A stretch of 64,000 nt of DNA from Streptococcus mitis SK579. Lineage in GTDB: Bacteria > Bacillota > Bacilli > Lactobacillales > Streptococcaceae. Where the stretch lies: the NCBI RefSeq assembly GCF_000257905.1, contig NZ_AJJL01000071.1:22498-86497 (forward strand), given 5' to 3'. Shown piece after piece: positions 40,333 through 49,281 of this stretch. A model generated the notes under the pieces. It was not told where the DNA came from. It saw only the letters and a list, made by a program, of their open reading frames with translations, and ran no database searches. Position 1 is the stretch's first letter. Every line of letters begins with the position of its first letter. A program made the position numbers and the translations under genes.

Positions 40333-40363
40333 AAAATCGACCAGTTAATCGGTCGATTTTTTT
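40331..40363. terminator. Bidirectional terminator between yfhO and the YhgE/Pip gene
   Basis: AAATCGACC / GGTCGATTT, a perfect 9-bp stem with an 8-nt loop and T-runs on both strands. Confidence 0.88.
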
Positions 40364-43004
40364 AATCTTCTTCCATTTTCTTAGGTTGATAGGCTAGCAT
40401 ACCTAAACCAATGAATAGTACTAATATCACAGCAAGGAAAATAACTTGATGATGAATATTTCCTGTCATAGAGATTGTTTGTCGCAATCCCGAAACTGAA
40501 TAACTCATTGGTAACCAGGGATTAATAGCTCTAAAGAAATCATTTGTCAAGGCAAGTGGATAAGTACCTGCACTTGATGCTAACTGTAATAAAAGCAAAA
40601 TAAGAGAAAAGAAAGCTCCTATACGGCTATTCCATGTTGTTAAAGCGGTCACCATGGACATGAATACTAAACTTGTTAGGATAATGAGAATAAATGTTCT
40701 CATCTCATGATTAGCAGTTAAACCAATAAGATGAACTCCTCCATATACCAAAATCCCTGCTAAAACAGCTATAATACCATTTATTTCAGCTCGAGATTTC
40801 AACCAAGCCCAACGGCTCTCTGGATGACGTCCTGAAGGTAGCTTCGCAAAGATCATATTCGTTGATATTGCTGCAACAAAGAGAGCAACTGATATCATAT
40901 AAGGAGCCATTGCAATTCCATTTACAGGAACTTGGTCATTGTCAGTTTTGGATAGACTGAGAGGATTTGACAAAATCTCTGCATTTTTAGATTCTGTTGA
41001 TGCTGACTTGAGTTGATCACTAGCATTACCTAATCCTTGTCCCAAAGAAGCAACTCCTGTCTGTAAACCTTCCAATCCAGAAGTTAACTTTGTTCCACCT
41101 TCTGCTAGTTTCCCAGCTCCATCTGCCAATTTATTAGCTCCACTTTCTAATTGAGAAGCACCTGAAATTAACTGACTGGATTTGTCAGCTAGTTGGCTAG
41201 ATCCTGACTGCAATTTATCAACTCCTGCTATCAATTCTTGACTCTTTTGATTCAATTGGTTAGAGCCAGTTGATAATTTTTCAATACCAGACACTAATTC
41301 TGGAGTTTTTTCAACTAATTGACCAACTCCTGCTGTCAAGTTAGAAGATTTTTGTGTCAAGGTAGTTGAGCCTGAAACTAGTTGATCCAAACTACCTGTC
41401 AAGGTGGAATTCTTTTCACTTAGTTGACTTGCGCCTTGAGAAACTTTATCAACACCTGTAGTATATGCGTTTACACCTGATGCAATCGACTGACTGTAAG
41501 GAACTAATTTGCTAGTAACAGCTCCTTGTATCTCTGTTAATCCACTTGACAATCCTGTCAAAGAAGTAGAAGCAAGTGGTAATACTTGATTAGCTTGATT
41601 TTTTAATGTCGAAAGATTTGAAGATTGATTTTGTAAGTTTTCCAAACTTCCCTGTAAACCTTGTACTAAAGCTACAATTGACTGAGCCGATTGAATACTA
41701 TCAGTCGAATTTTGAGATACAGAAGCGCTTATCTCAGCTTGTTGCTCACTTGTCAATGATTGATAAGCTGCTGTCGATTGAATATTAGCTAATGTAGTCA
41801 CTTTATCAGACTGAGCACTTGCTAACATTTGATTAGAAAGAGATACTATACTTGATAAAACAGAATCTAATTGTTTTGTATCTCCAACATCAATATTTTG
41901 AATAGCTTGATTTAACTGATTCAAATCAGAAGATAATTGATTAATTTGATCTTTTTGCTCAGATGAAGCATCTAACTTGCTAGAAAGTTGTTGAATCCCT
42001 TCACTTAATTGCTCCACCCCCATTCGAAGTGTAGCTGATTGATTAGATAACTGATTAGCACCTGTTGCAAGACTTCCCACTCCATTGGTGTAGGCACTAA
42101 CACCAGATGAAAATTGATTAAGACCAGCATTGAGCTGAGAAACACCGCCAGTATAAGATTCTACACCAGTATATAATTGATTAATTCCCCTCACTAATTC
42201 AGGGCTTTTAGAAGATAATTGACCTAACCCACTATCTAATTGACTCACTGCACCAGTATATGTAACTAAACCACTATTAAAATTCCCTAAGCCAAGATGA
42301 AGTTGTTCAACACCAGAGACATAAGAGGATAATCCTTTAGTAAACTGCTCCGTTCCATTTGAAAATGTTAAACTTGAATCTGCTAAAGAGTGTAGGTTAG
42401 TAGTTAATGTTTGACTTCCTGCCACTAACTGATTCGCTCCATCAGTTAGTTTTTCACTACCAGACGCTGCTTGACTTATCCCATTCTTTAAATCGACCAT
42501 TTTGTTGAATAAAGCTTTAGTATAAGTCTCGGTTACATTGGTAGAAACATTCTGCTTTAATTGTGTCATTGCAGAATCACTCATCTTGCTGGCAATAAAG
42601 CTATGACCACTTGAAGTCTGATAATCGATTTTCATTTGCTCTGGATGGTTCGTTAAAATAGAAGTTGCTTTTTTAGATAAATCACTTGGTAAAGTCACTA
42701 CCATATAGTAATTGCCATCTTCTAAGCCCTTCTTACCTTCCTCGTCATCTACAAAATGAAAATCCAAGGTTTTATTTTCTTTTAAATTGGACACCATGTC
42801 TTTTCCTATAGACATGCTATTACCATTATAGGAAGCCTCTTTATCATTATTGATAACTGCCACAGGTAAGTCAGACAATTGCCCATATGGATCCCACATT
42901 GATGACAAAAATATGATATTGTACAGAGCTGGAATAAGAGAAATCCCTATCATGACAATAATAAAGGTTGGTTTTTTTAAAATTGCTTTCCATTCTTTAA
43001 ACAT
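40362..43004 (-). CDS. YhgE/Pip-type membrane protein with long repeat region
   Basis: The 880-residue protein has an N-terminal membrane helix (about 10-30), a YhgE/Pip extracellular domain (about 40-170), and a very long repetitive helical region (about 175-680) built from roughly 11-residue units such as LSSGVSAYTNGVGSLATGA. Five or six C-terminal helices (about 700-875) follow. Relatives include phage infection protein Pip and transport or ESX-linked proteins. AAAGGAG precedes the ATG at 43004; the ATG at 43025 lies before that site and is less likely. Divergent tetR and paired operators point to repressor control. Confidence 0.85.
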   Translation of the reverse strand: MFKEWKAILKKPTFIIVMIGISLIPALYNIIFLSSMWDPYGQLSDLPVAVINNDKEASYNGNSMSIGKDMVSNLKENKTLDFHFVDDEEGKKGLEDGNYYMVVTLPSDLSKKATSILTNHPEQMKIDYQTSSGHSFIASKMSDSAMTQLKQNVSTNVTETYTKALFNKMVDLKNGISQAASGSEKLTDGANQLVAGSQTLTTNLHSLADSSLTFSNGTEQFTKGLSSYVSGVEQLHLGLGNFNSGLVTYTGAVSQLDSGLGQLSSKSPELVRGINQLYTGVESYTGGVSQLNAGLNQFSSGVSAYTNGVGSLATGANQLSNQSATLRMGVEQLSEGIQQLSSKLDASSEQKDQINQLSSDLNQLNQAIQNIDVGDTKQLDSVLSSIVSLSNQMLASAQSDKVTTLANIQSTAAYQSLTSEQQAEISASVSQNSTDSIQSAQSIVALVQGLQGSLENLQNQSSNLSTLKNQANQVLPLASTSLTGLSSGLTEIQGAVTSKLVPYSQSIASGVNAYTTGVDKVSQGASQLSEKNSTLTGSLDQLVSGSTTLTQKSSNLTAGVGQLVEKTPELVSGIEKLSTGSNQLNQKSQELIAGVDKLQSGSSQLADKSSQLISGASQLESGANKLADGAGKLAEGGTKLTSGLEGLQTGVASLGQGLGNASDQLKSASTESKNAEILSNPLSLSKTDNDQVPVNGIAMAPYMISVALFVAAISTNMIFAKLPSGRHPESRWAWLKSRAEINGIIAVLAGILVYGGVHLIGLTANHEMRTFILIILTSLVFMSMVTALTTWNSRIGAFFSLILLLLQLASSAGTYPLALTNDFFRAINPWLPMSYSVSGLRQTISMTGNIHHQVIFLAVILVLFIGLGMLAYQPKKMEED

Positions 43005-43017
43005 AGTTTCTCCTTTT

Positions 43018-43034
43018 TTAAACATATTGTCTAA
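43018..43034. promoter_or_regulatory. Probable TetR operator 1 (at the YhgE/Pip gene)
   Basis: TTAAAC-ATATT-GTCTAA matches the perfect site at 43095 except for one base. It lies between the minus-strand -10 TATAAT (43051-43056) and the YhgE/Pip start, where binding would block transcription. Confidence 0.65.
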
Positions 43035-43094
43035 AATTTTGATATAATAGATTATACAATAAAAAATCTAAATTACAAGATAAAAAATTAATTT

Positions 43095-43111
43095 TTAGAC
43101 ATATAGTCTAA
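43095..43111. promoter_or_regulatory. Probable TetR operator 2 (at tetR)
   Basis: TTAGAC-ATATA-GTCTAA is a perfect inverted repeat of 6-bp arms spaced by 5. It lies 20 nt upstream of tetR and shares its sequence with operator 1. Confidence 0.7.
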
Positions 43112-43131
43112 TTTGTTTACAAGGAGGAAAT

Positions 43132-43674
43132 ATGCAAGAAAGTAACAAACGCTTAAAAACAAAGAGAACTATTGAAAATGCTATGGTACAATTACTAATG
43201 GAACAACCATTTGATCAAATTTCTACTGTCAAGTTAGCAGAAAAAGCCGGAATTAGTCGTTCCAGCTTCTATACTCACTATAAGGATAAATATGATATGA
43301 TCGAGCACTATCAAAGCAAGCTATTTCATACATTTGAATATATTTTTCAAAAACATGCTCATCACAAAAGAGATGCTATTTTAGAAGTCTTTGAATATCT
43401 AGAATCAGAACCACTTCTGGCTGCTCTGCTTTCTGAAAACGGGACTAAAGAAATTCAAAATTTCTTACGAAATAAACTTCATATCATGCTCAGTACAGAT
43501 TTACAAAAGCGATTTATGCAACTGAATCTCAATACCACTGAATTAGAATACAGTAGCATCTATCTAACTCACGCACTTTTTGGTGTTTGCCAAACTTGGA
43601 TTGCACATGGAAAAAAAGAAAGTCCTCAAGAAATAACAGACTTCCTTATGAAGATGCTTGGTGATACAAATTGA
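43132..43674 (+). CDS. TetR/AcrR family regulator
   Basis: The 180-residue protein has an N-terminal TetR HTH (about 8-55: TIENAMVQLLMEQPFDQIST, AEKAGISRSSFYTHYKDK) and a ligand or dimer domain with a DUF-type TetR C-terminus. It is divergent from the YhgE/Pip gene. The two matching palindromes in the shared control region suggest it represses both. The inducer is unknown. GGAGG precedes the ATG. Confidence 0.9.
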   Translation: MQESNKRLKTKRTIENAMVQLLMEQPFDQISTVKLAEKAGISRSSFYTHYKDKYDMIEHYQSKLFHTFEYIFQKHAHHKRDAILEVFEYLESEPLLAALLSENGTKEIQNFLRNKLHIMLSTDLQKRFMQLNLNTTELEYSSIYLTHALFGVCQTWIAHGKKESPQEITDFLMKMLGDTN

Positions 43675-43682
43675 TACAAAAA

Positions 43683-43707
43683 GAGGAACACAGTTGTGTT
43701 CCTTTTT
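43683..43707. terminator. Bidirectional terminator between tetR and tRNA genes
   Basis: GGAACACA / TGTGTTCC stem (43685-43702) with T-runs on both sides, serving tetR rightwards and the tRNA-Glu/tRNA-Asn transcript leftwards. Confidence 0.82.
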
Positions 43708-43715
43708 ATCTATAC

Positions 43716-43788
43716 TCCGCCAGTAGGACTCGAACCTACGACATCATGATTAACAGTCATGCGCTACTACCAACTGAGCTATGGCGGA
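43716..43788 (-). tRNA. tRNA-Asn (GTT)
   Basis: The 73-nt cloverleaf has a paired acceptor stem TCCGCCA / TGGCGG, anticodon loop CTGTTAA with anticodon GTT, and T-loop GGTTCGAGTCC. The 3' CCA is not encoded. It is 5 nt behind tRNA-Glu and shares its promoter. Confidence 0.96.
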
Positions 43789-43793
43789 TAAAA

Positions 43794-43865
43794 TAGTCCG
43801 TACGGGATTCGAACCCGTGTTACCGCCGTGAAAAGGCGGTGTCTTAACCCCTTGACCAACGGACC
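43794..43865 (-). tRNA. tRNA-Glu (TTC)
   Basis: The 72-nt cloverleaf has acceptor GGTCCGT / ACGGACT (one G-U), anticodon loop TTTTCAC with anticodon TTC, and T-loop GGTTCGAATCC. It is first of the tRNA pair downstream of comE. Confidence 0.96.
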
Positions 43866-43888
43866 TTCTATCTGTAGCAGATATAACC

Positions 43889-43916
43889 ATTATATCAATT
43901 TCTTACTAATTGTCAA
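43889..43916 (-). promoter_or_regulatory. tRNA-Glu/tRNA-Asn promoter
   Basis: On the minus strand TTGACA (43911-43916), a 16-bp spacer and TATAAT (43889-43894). The -35 directly adjoins the comE stop codon. Confidence 0.85.
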
Positions 43917-44669
43917 TCACTTTTGATATTTTTTCTCTAAAATATCTTTTAACTTTCTAATTTTTAATCTTGAAATAGGACAACGATGGTCTTCATAGAA
44001 AACAATTTCTAGGTTTTTTCGATCAATTTCTCTGATATTGCCTATATTTACTAAAAATGACTTATGAGGAGAATAAAATCGCTGAGTATGTTTGTCCTTT
44101 TCCTGAATATCTGTCATGGTACCATAAAACTCTTTTGCAAAATTCTTACCAATAATGCGCAATTTATGAGAGACACCTGTTGTTTCAATATACAAAATAT
44201 CATGGTAAGGGATTTTTAAATCATTTCCCTTATAATTATAGTCAAAATAATCTACAACATCTTCATTTTCAAGTAACATACTTTTAGTGTAGAAAATATT
44301 TTGCTCAATTCGCTTCTTAAACATATCATCATTGATATCCTTATCAACAAAATCTAGGGCTGATACCTGGTATTTATATGTCAGAGTCGCAAACTCTGAT
44401 CGACTGGTGATAAAGACGATAATAGCGTAAGGATTGTAATGACGAATGAGCTGAGCAACCTCAAATCCCTTTTTCTCAATTCCATGAATATCGATATCTA
44501 GGAAATAAAGCTGATTTACTTCATCATTTTCAATGTATTCTTCAAATTCACGAACTTTTCCTGTTGTCTTGTATGATATTGGAATATTCGATTCTTTCGA
44601 AATTTCATCCAATATTCTTTCTAGTCTCACTTGATGTTCAATAACATCTTCTAAAATTAAAACTTTCAT
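43917..44669 (-). CDS. comE: ComE competence response regulator
   Basis: The 250-residue AlgR/LytTR-type regulator is phosphorylated by ComD and activates comCDE and comX. The receiver domain has the phosphoacceptor Asp58 (LYFLDIDIHG). The C-terminal LytTR DNA-binding domain (about 140-245) recognises direct repeats. Its ATG overlaps comD by 4 nt. No terminator follows before tRNA-Glu. Confidence 0.96.
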   Translation of the reverse strand: MKVLILEDVIEHQVRLERILDEISKESNIPISYKTTGKVREFEEYIENDEVNQLYFLDIDIHGIEKKGFEVAQLIRHYNPYAIIVFITSRSEFATLTYKYQVSALDFVDKDINDDMFKKRIEQNIFYTKSMLLENEDVVDYFDYNYKGNDLKIPYHDILYIETTGVSHKLRIIGKNFAKEFYGTMTDIQEKDKHTQRFYSPHKSFLVNIGNIREIDRKNLEIVFYEDHRCPISRLKIRKLKDILEKKYQK

Positions 44670-45991
44670 TCAAATTCCCTCTTAAATCTAATGATTTGTC
44701 TAAATGTACTGCCTTCCATCTCTGTTTCTAAAATAATATTGTTGTACTTATCTAATAGTTCTTTCACATTATTTAATCCTACCCCGCGATTTCTTCCCTT
44801 AGTGGAGAATCCTAAAGCAAATAGATCTCCTGAAGGAGTCATCGTCATTTTACATGAATTCTGAATCACAATAACTGTTTCAGTTTCCAGCTTAATAACT
44901 GCTACTTCCATCTGCTTTTTATAGCTATCAGCCGATCCTTCGACAGCATTGTTCAATAAAACACTCATGATACGAACCAAATCCAATAGTTCAATTGGGA
45001 GCTTGGTAATCGTATCTTTTACTTCCAGTGTAAACTCTACACCATTATTTCGAGCATAAACAATTGACTGAGCAACCAAACTTCGTAAAGCTGAATCTTC
45101 TATGTTGTTCAAATCAAAGTAAGTGTATTTATCTGAACGCAGTTTGTGATTGGCTTTCACTAAAACTTCATTGTAAACTCTGTCAATTTCCTGTAAATCA
45201 CCACTGTCAATTGCCATCTGCATGCTGACAAGCATTCCAGCATAATCATGTCGAAAACCACGGATTTCATTATACAAGCCAACAATTTCGTCTGTATAAT
45301 TCTGTAAATGTTTCTGTTCAAATTTCTTCTGCTTCAAAGCAATCTCTTTCTCCATTTGTTCTTTATGCGAATTCATTGCAAAGAAGGTCAAAAGGAGAGA
45401 GATAAAGACAATAGATGACAAAATACTTCCAAAACTATTCAAATGTTTAATCGTACTTACTATATCTGAAACGAAAGATACAATATGTAGCAGTAGTAAG
45501 GCAAAAAATACTTTTGTCAAGAAAGGATAGAGGTAGTCTTTGTCAAAATAGGTTAGTTCCAAGTGGAAATAACGAATGATTGTTACGATAACGACATAAG
45601 TCAACACCGCTACAACGAAAAAGAATAGATCATAATATTGTAAAACAAAATTGTCTCCTGTTATAGAGGAAAAAGTTACGGACAAAAAAGTATGAGTGCC
45701 CTCATATAAAAGAGATAGTAATAAACTTAGGAATAGTCCTCTATCCTTCTCATACTGTTTAATCCATCTAAAATAGGAATATAGTACCAAAGGAAATAAA
45801 AATGTTCCAATCCCTAACTCATCTAAATATAGGAGATAAAAGGGAAGTTCAAGTACTGTCCCTACTAGTAATGTATAAACACCAAAAAAGCATAATTCCT
45901 TTGTTTTTATTTGTCTTTTACAAATAAAATAATAACTTTGACTAATAATAAAAACATATAGTATCAAATCTAATACTGAAAGAAAATACAT
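44666..45991 (-). CDS. comD: ComD CSP receptor histidine kinase
   Basis: The 441-residue HPK10-type kinase senses the secreted peptide pheromone. Six to seven N-terminal membrane helices (about 1-205) form the pherotype-specific receptor. A coiled stretch leads to the phosphoacceptor His248 (GFRHDYAGM), and the ATPase domain carries NNAVEGS and GVGLNNVKELL. It begins 12 nt after comC and overlaps comE by 4 nt. Confidence 0.96.
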   Translation of the reverse strand: MYFLSVLDLILYVFIISQSYYFICKRQIKTKELCFFGVYTLLVGTVLELPFYLLYLDELGIGTFLFPLVLYSYFRWIKQYEKDRGLFLSLLLSLLYEGTHTFLSVTFSSITGDNFVLQYYDLFFFVVAVLTYVVIVTIIRYFHLELTYFDKDYLYPFLTKVFFALLLLHIVSFVSDIVSTIKHLNSFGSILSSIVFISLLLTFFAMNSHKEQMEKEIALKQKKFEQKHLQNYTDEIVGLYNEIRGFRHDYAGMLVSMQMAIDSGDLQEIDRVYNEVLVKANHKLRSDKYTYFDLNNIEDSALRSLVAQSIVYARNNGVEFTLEVKDTITKLPIELLDLVRIMSVLLNNAVEGSADSYKKQMEVAVIKLETETVIVIQNSCKMTMTPSGDLFALGFSTKGRNRGVGLNNVKELLDKYNNIILETEMEGSTFRQIIRFKREFE

Positions 45992-46003
45992 TCTTCTACT
46001 CCT

Positions 46004-46126
46004 TTATCTTCTTTTAAAGAAATTAACTAAAGCACTATTTGATTTCCTTATCTCCCCACCTTGAATCTTTTGTAAGTCTTTTTCCTTCAATGATACAAAC
46101 TGTTCCAATTTAACTGTGTTTTTCAT
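46004..46126 (-). CDS. comC: ComC, competence-stimulating peptide precursor
   Basis: The 40-residue precursor has a leader [24 protein letters not shown] ending in the double-glycine site cut by ComAB, and a predicted mature [19 protein letters not shown] (16 residues). This has the usual acidic first residue, Arg3 and basic C-terminus, but differs from pneumococcal CSP-1 (EMRLSKFFRDFILQRKK). GGAGA precedes the ATG. It is first in comCDE, behind a ComE box. Confidence 0.95.
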   Translation of the reverse strand: MKNTVKLEQFVSLKEKDLQKIQGGEIRKSNSALVNFFKRR

Positions 46127-46153
46127 AATAAAATCTCCTAAAATGTTTTTTTC

Positions 46154-46171
46154 TTGTAAGCTAACTTACAA
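46154..46171 (-). promoter_or_regulatory. Hairpin in the comC 5' leader
   Basis: TTGTAAG-TTAG-CTTACAA on the minus strand is a perfect 7-bp stem with a 4-nt loop, close downstream of the expected transcription start and upstream of the ribosome-binding site. Confidence 0.5.
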
Positions 46172-46176
46172 AAACC

Positions 46177-46243
46177 ATTATACAAAATGGAATTTCATTT
46201 TAGATAAAATTCTCTCAACTGTCATTTTTTTCTCCCCAAGTGT
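46177..46243 (-). promoter_or_regulatory. comCDE promoter with ComE box
   Basis: On the minus strand ACACTTGGG (46235-46243) and ACAGTTGAG (46214-46222) are direct repeats with a 21-bp period and 12-bp spacer, matching the ComE-binding consensus. A perfect TATAAT follows at 46177-46182. Confidence 0.92.
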
Positions 46244-46253
46244 ACTTTTTTAA

Positions 46254-46280
46254 GAAAAAAGCCGGGAAAATTCCCAGCTT
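46254..46280 (-). terminator. tRNA-Arg terminator upstream of comC
   Basis: On the minus strand GCTGGGAA / TTCCCGGC hairpin (one G-U pair, short loop) followed by TTTTTTC, ending 10 nt before the ComE box. Confidence 0.82.
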
Positions 46281-46291
46281 TGCTACTATAT

Positions 46292-46365
46292 TGATCCCAG
46301 CAGGATTCGAACCTGCGACCGTTCGCTTAGAAGGCGAATGCTCTATCCAGCTGAGCTATGAGACC
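46292..46365 (-). tRNA. tRNA-Arg (TCT)
   Basis: The 74-nt cloverleaf has acceptor GGTCTCA / TGGGATC, anticodon loop CTTCTAA with anticodon TCT, and T-loop GGTTCGAATCC. It lies immediately upstream of comCDE with its own promoter and terminator. Confidence 0.96.
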
Positions 46366-46375
46366 TAACACAATT

Positions 46376-46404
46376 ATTCTACCAAAAATTCAATTAAAAG
46401 TCAA
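46376..46404 (-). promoter_or_regulatory. tRNA-Arg promoter
   Basis: On the minus strand TTGACT (46399-46404), a 17-bp spacer and TAGAAT (46376-46381), just after the rlmH stop. Confidence 0.75.
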
Positions 46405-46408
46405 TTTT

Positions 46409-46888
46409 CTATTTATGATAGGGTGATCCCTGCTGAATCGTAAAAGCCCGATAGATTTGTTCAACAAGGACTAGTCTCATTAACTGATGGGGCAAGGTTA
46501 AGCGTCCAAAACTAATAGAAAGATTGGCTCTCTTTTTTACATCCTGTGCTAACCCCAGACTCCCTCCAATAATAAATGTAAGAGTAGAAAATCCTTTTAT
46601 AGAAGCTTCTTCTAACTGCTTACTAAATTCTTCTGATGAGAAAGTTTTCCCTTCAATAGCTAACGCAATAACGAAATCACGGTCACCAACTTTTGATAAA
46701 ATTCTCTGACCTTCTATTTCTAAAATCTTTTGATTTTCTGATTCGCTGGCCCTATCTGGTGTTTTTTCATCTGCTAGTTCAATCATTTCAAGCTTAGCAA
46801 ATCGAGAAATTCGTTTTGAATACTCTGCGATACCGTCTTTTAAATACTTTTCTTTCAGTTTTCCAACTGTCACAACTTTAATTTTCAT
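46409..46888 (-). CDS. rlmH: 23S rRNA pseudouridine-1915 N3-methyltransferase
   Basis: The 159-residue SPOUT methyltransferase modifies 23S rRNA helix 69. Seen: [33 protein letters not shown], the SAM-binding knot [13 protein letters not shown], and the C-terminal [23 protein letters not shown]. It is divergent from htrA. Its comCDE-side position is standard in mitis-group streptococci. Confidence 0.96.
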   Translation of the reverse strand: MKIKVVTVGKLKEKYLKDGIAEYSKRISRFAKLEMIELADEKTPDRASESENQKILEIEGQRILSKVGDRDFVIALAIEGKTFSSEEFSKQLEEASIKGFSTLTFIIGGSLGLAQDVKKRANLSISFGRLTLPHQLMRLVLVEQIYRAFTIQQGSPYHK

Positions 46889-46979
46889 GACTCTATTCTA
46901 ACATATTCTCTATTTTTTCACATCTTATTCACAAAATAAAAGGTTAATTTTAGCCGAGAAAACCACAGAATTTTGAAAG

Positions 46980-46988
46980 TTATCCACA
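46980..46988 (+). promoter_or_regulatory. Perfect DnaA box upstream of htrA
   Basis: TTATCCACA, identical to the consensus DnaA box, lies 2.3 kb from the dnaA start in the rlmH-htrA gap, upstream of the CiaR box. Confidence 0.75.
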
Positions 46989-47008
46989 ATCTGTGCAAAA
47001 CTTTTGTT

Positions 47009-48253
<1,245 letters not shown>

Positions 48254-48282
48254 TTGACATCTATGTAAAGAAAGCTTTACAT
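48254..48282 (+). promoter_or_regulatory. parB promoter overlapped by a palindrome
   Basis: TTGACA (48254-48259) starts right after the htrA stop, with TTACAT (48277-48282) 17 bp on as a weak -10. The perfect inverted repeat ATGTAAAG-AAAG-CTTTACAT (48263-48282) covers the spacer and -10. Confidence 0.55.
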
Positions 48283-48310
48283 AAAAGAAAAGATGTGTTA
48301 GTGTAGAATC

Positions 48311-49069
48311 ATGGAAAAATTTGAAATAATTTCTATCACGGATATACAAAAAAATCCCTATCAACCTCGAAAAGAATTTGATAGAGAAAAACTAGATGAA
48401 CTAGCACAGTCTATTAAAGAAAATGGGGTCATTCAACCGATTATTGTTCGTCAATCTCCTGTAATTGGTTATGAAATCCTTGCAGGAGAGAGACGCTATA
48501 GAGCTTCACTTTTAGCTGGTCTAACGTCTATCCCCGCTGTTGTTAAACAGCTTTCAGACCAAGAAATGATAGTCCAGTCCATCATTGAAAATTTGCAAAG
48601 AGAAAATTTAAATCCAATAGAAGAAGCACGCGCCTATGAATCTCTCGTAGAGAAAGGATTTACCCATGCTGAAATTGCAGATAAAATGGGAAAGTCTCGT
48701 CCTTATATCAGCAACTCTATTCGCTTGCTTTCCTTGCCAGAACAGATCCTCTCAGAAGTAGAAAATGGCAAACTATCACAAGCACATGCACGTTCGCTAG
48801 TTGGGTTGAATAAGGAACAACAAGACTATTTCTTTCAACGAATCATCGAGGAAGATATTTCTGTAAGAAAGTTAGAAACTCTTCTGACAGAGAGAAAACA
48901 AAATAAACTTAAAAAAACAAATCATTTCATACAAAATGAAAAAGAACAGTTAAAAAAACTACTCGGATTAGATGTAGAAATCAAACTGTCTAAAAAAGAT
49001 AGTGGAAAAATCATTATTGCTTTCTCAAACCAAGAAGAATACAGTAGAATTATCAACAGCCTGAAATAA
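48311..49069 (+). CDS. parB: ParB chromosome-partitioning protein (CTPase clamp)
   Basis: The 252-residue protein has the N-terminal CTP-binding domain (IQKNPYQPRKEF, GERRYRA at about 56-62), a central HTH that reads parS (THAEIADKMGKSRPYISNSI, about 118-138) and a C-terminal dimerisation domain. It loads condensin at origin-proximal parS sites. No parA gene adjoins it, in keeping with streptococci, which have ParB without ParA. It is the last gene before the origin. Confidence 0.95.
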   Translation: MEKFEIISITDIQKNPYQPRKEFDREKLDELAQSIKENGVIQPIIVRQSPVIGYEILAGERRYRASLLAGLTSIPAVVKQLSDQEMIVQSIIENLQRENLNPIEEARAYESLVEKGFTHAEIADKMGKSRPYISNSIRLLSLPEQILSEVENGKLSQAHARSLVGLNKEQQDYFFQRIIEEDISVRKLETLLTERKQNKLKKTNHFIQNEKEQLKKLLGLDVEIKLSKKDSGKIIIAFSNQEEYSRIINSLK

Positions 49070-49085
49070 GGCTGTTCTTTTATTT
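49055..49085 (+). terminator. Terminator of parB
   Basis: AACAGCCT / AGGCTGTT stem overlapping the parB stop, followed by a T-rich tract. Confidence 0.85.
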
Positions 49086-49100
49086 TTTTATTTCACAAGA

Positions 49101-49216
49101 TTATCCACTATTTTTTGCAATAAAAAGCTTAATAAATCAAAAGTTTTTACCTTTATCCCCAACCTGTGGATAAAGGTTGGTAACATTGTGGATTATTTTT
49201 CACAGCTTGTGGAAAA
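49101..49216. other. oriC, left DnaA-box cluster (parB-dnaA gap)
   Basis: Boxes seen: TTATCCACT (49101-49109, plus), TTATCCCCA (49153-49161, plus), perfect TTATCCACA (49165-49173, minus), TAATCCACA (49187-49195, minus) and TTTTCCACA (49208-49216, minus). The surroundings are AT-rich. Confidence 0.9.
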
Positions 49217-49281
49217 TTCTTTCTATATGTGGTAAAATAAATCTAGCATTAAACTTTTAAATAGTAAAGGAGGAGAAAGGA

